DNA from: Sulfitobacter sp. 20_GPM-1509m
Lineage (GTDB): Bacteria > Pseudomonadota > Alphaproteobacteria > Rhodobacterales > Rhodobacteraceae
Assembly: GCF_000620505.1 (NCBI RefSeq)
Contig: NZ_JIBC01000005.1
Location: 372,001-436,000, forward strand
Length of the DNA stretch: 64,000 nt
Reading direction: 5' to 3'
Below are positions 63,015 to 64,000 of the stretch, in pieces. Both the position numbers and the translations under genes were made by a program. The notes under the pieces are model-generated. The model was not told the DNA's origin and made no database searches. It was given only the letters and a program-made list of their open reading frames with translations. Within the stretch, counting starts at the first letter, position 1, and each line of letters begins with the position of its first letter.

Positions 63015-63826
63015 GTGCGGGCCTCGGTTGGGGTGTCGGTGGCGGCCATGTAGGCGTCGAACCCCTCTTGCGTGCGGGCGGCGGCGGCATAGCGTTTCAG
63101 CGCGTCGGTGTCCGCCGGATAAACGCCCCACAAGCCATAGGGCCACGCCCCTTGCGGCACATGGGCGATGCCCGACACGTACAAGGCCGGCAGGACCCCC
63201 GCAGCGGTGGTTTCATCCGCCAGCAGGTTGTCGTCCACGATGCGGTCAACGGTGACATAGGTGTCGGTCGCGGCATAGGCCATCGGCGCCAGTTCGCGCC
63301 GCCGCCCGATCCAGACATTGCCCGCGCGGTCGGCCATGGGCGCGTGGAAAATGGCGACATCTGGCTTGATGGCGGGGATCAGCACCACCGGGTCACCCTG
63401 ATCGGCAAAGGGATTATCGATGACCATCCAGTCGGGGCGGTTGCGCAGCACGTCGGTGCCGATCAGGCCGCGCATCGGGAAAAACGGCGATCCTTTCTGC
63501 GCGGCAATCAGGCCCGCGTGAACGGCGGGACAGGTGGCGTCAATGACGCGGATGCGCCCCTCTTTCACAGCCGCGTTGAACCGGGGGGCGCCACCGGCCT
63601 CGCCCAGGCTGACGGCGCTGGTTTCGACCGACCGCACACAGCCCGCGCCAATCAGCTGATCGACCTGCAAGCCGCCGGTCGGGACACAGACAAGATCAAG
63701 ATCACGCAGCCCGCGTGCGATCATGGGACGGGTAAACGCCATCGCAACGCCGGCGTAATCGACGGGCACGGCGATCCGCATTCCGTCCCTGAGCCTGTCC
63801 ACCAGACTGACCACATTCGTTAGCAT
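63011..63826 (-). CDS. CoA-transferase family, subunit A (IpdA/glutaconate-type)
   Basis: The 271-residue subunit shows ARGLRDLDLVCVPTGGLQVD, the cysteine-free SLGEAGGAPRFNAAV, and KGSPFFPMRGLIGTDVL, with AIFHAPMADRAGNVWIG in the C-terminal half. This is the glutaconate CoA-transferase alpha / IpdA type. It starts at ATG 63826 after an AGGCGAA site; the longer frame from 63898 would cross the promoter. It is the first gene of the run that reads to 41.4 kb and is preceded by an operator-like repeat. Confidence 0.82.
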   Translation of the reverse strand: MLTNVVSLVDRLRDGMRIAVPVDYAGVAMAFTRPMIARGLRDLDLVCVPTGGLQVDQLIGAGCVRSVETSAVSLGEAGGAPRFNAAVKEGRIRVIDATCPAVHAGLIAAQKGSPFFPMRGLIGTDVLRNRPDWMVIDNPFADQGDPVVLIPAIKPDVAIFHAPMADRAGNVWIGRRRELAPMAYAATDTYVTVDRIVDDNLLADETTAAGVLPALYVSGIAHVPQGAWPYGLWGVYPADTDALKRYAAAARTQEGFDAYMAATDTPTEART

Positions 63827-63861
63827 TTCGGTTCGCCTGCTTCTTGGTGCGTTTCGATCCC

Positions 63862-63886
63862 TGTTGTTCTGTATTGTGGAACAACA
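63862..63886. promoter_or_regulatory. Operator-like inverted repeat before the catabolic run
   Basis: A perfect 8-bp inverted repeat TGTTGTTC-N9-GAACAACA lies 36 bases before the first gene and 12 bases past the -10 element of a plausible promoter. Half-sites like CAACAA recur just outside (63890-63897). This suits a repressor of IclR, GntR or LacI type acting on the catabolic run. No regulator gene lies within the window on this side. Confidence 0.6.
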
Positions 63887-63898
63887 TTTCAACAACAA

Positions 63899-63926
63899 GG
63901 TATTCAGGCAGAGGGAAATTTGTCAA
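63899..63926 (-). promoter_or_regulatory. Sigma-70-like promoter for the catabolic run
   Basis: The minus strand reads TTGACA (63926-63921), 16 bases, then AATACC (63904-63899). The -35 box is perfect and the -10 is weak, typical of a regulated promoter. It lies 72 bases before the first gene of the run, with the inverted repeat between. Confidence 0.55.
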
Positions 63927-64000
63927 TCGCCCAAATTTGCCGCAGCGCAGCAACATTTGACTTGGATAGCAAGGGGATTGACAGGTGATTTTTTCGATAC
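63927..64000. other. Window-end non-coding stretch
   Basis: These last 74 bases upstream of the catabolic promoter contain no recognisable gene. A divergent neighbour, perhaps the regulator, could start beyond the window edge, but nothing here shows it. Confidence 0.3.

Noticed and set aside
60846-63053. Plus-strand frame opposite the 2-hydroxyacid dehydrogenase, CaiB and CoA-transferase genes
   Set aside because: Shadow of three motif-bearing genes.
1-64000. tRNA, rRNA, CRISPR arrays, transposases, phage genes
   Set aside because: Looked for on both strands; intergenic gaps are too short and no typical sequences or gene families were seen.

Overview
The window is bacterial chromosome from an alphaproteobacterium, very probably a member of the Rhodobacterales (Roseobacter group). 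The reasons are the order mnmG-rsmG-parA-parB, which normally lies next to the replication origin, followed by hemW-rdgB-rph and hrcA-grpE. A NepR/EcfG/PhyR general stress locus and dense ATGA-type gene overlaps support this. Coding density is very high. I see no rRNA, tRNA, CRISPR array, insertion sequence or prophage, and no gene-free stretch longer than about 160 bases.

Region 1 (1-27.3 kb) is mostly core housekeeping. It holds the 3' part of mnmG, rsmG with a perfect parS site in its first codons, parAB, hemW/rdgB/rph, hrcA-grpE, mutS, a malic enzyme fused to a phosphotransacetylase-like domain, a PfkB sugar kinase, msrA, a sulfotransferase-like gene, argG, ilvA and a short-chain dehydrogenase. 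A divergent Hpt / receiver-PP2C phosphatase pair follows, then two Nudix hydrolases, hslO, cca and a tandem ABC exporter pair. The exporter pair is preceded by a possible 8-codon leader peptide.

Region 2 (27.3-41.4 kb) is centred on stress and surface functions. It has a Tat-exported PhoD phosphatase with a candidate Pho box and a small membrane protein. The general stress operon nepR-ecfG-histidine kinase-phospholipase D faces phyR across a promoter region whose two EcfG-type promoters form one inverted repeat. Further EcfG-type promoters appear before the small membrane protein and before a formate/nitrite-type channel. A flavin hydroxylase, a degenerate receiver protein, a Crp/Fnr regulator, a DUF2254 membrane protein, a fumarylpyruvate hydrolase/maleylpyruvate isomerase-like pair and a c-type cytochrome complete the region.

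Region 3 (41.4-63.8 kb) is about 22 kb in which every gene lies on the minus strand, mostly overlapping or within a few bases. Transcription order is: CoA-transferase-like A/B pair, CaiB-type CoA-transferase, 2-hydroxyacid dehydrogenase, class II aldolase, FGGY kinase, ThDP enzyme, molybdopterin oxidoreductase, AhpD-like protein, rhodanese, acyl-CoA synthetase, FAD-linked D-2-hydroxyacid oxidase, peptide-type ABC importer without a binding protein, aldehyde dehydrogenase, short-chain dehydrogenase, cupin, P1 (NylC/DmpA) peptidase and a TTC38-like TPR protein. A sigma-70-like promoter and a perfect 8-bp inverted repeat sit before its first gene. The set looks like an undescribed catabolic regulon that takes a hydroxy or polyol acid through 2-oxoacid, aldehyde and acid to a CoA thioester; the substrate cannot be read from the sequence.
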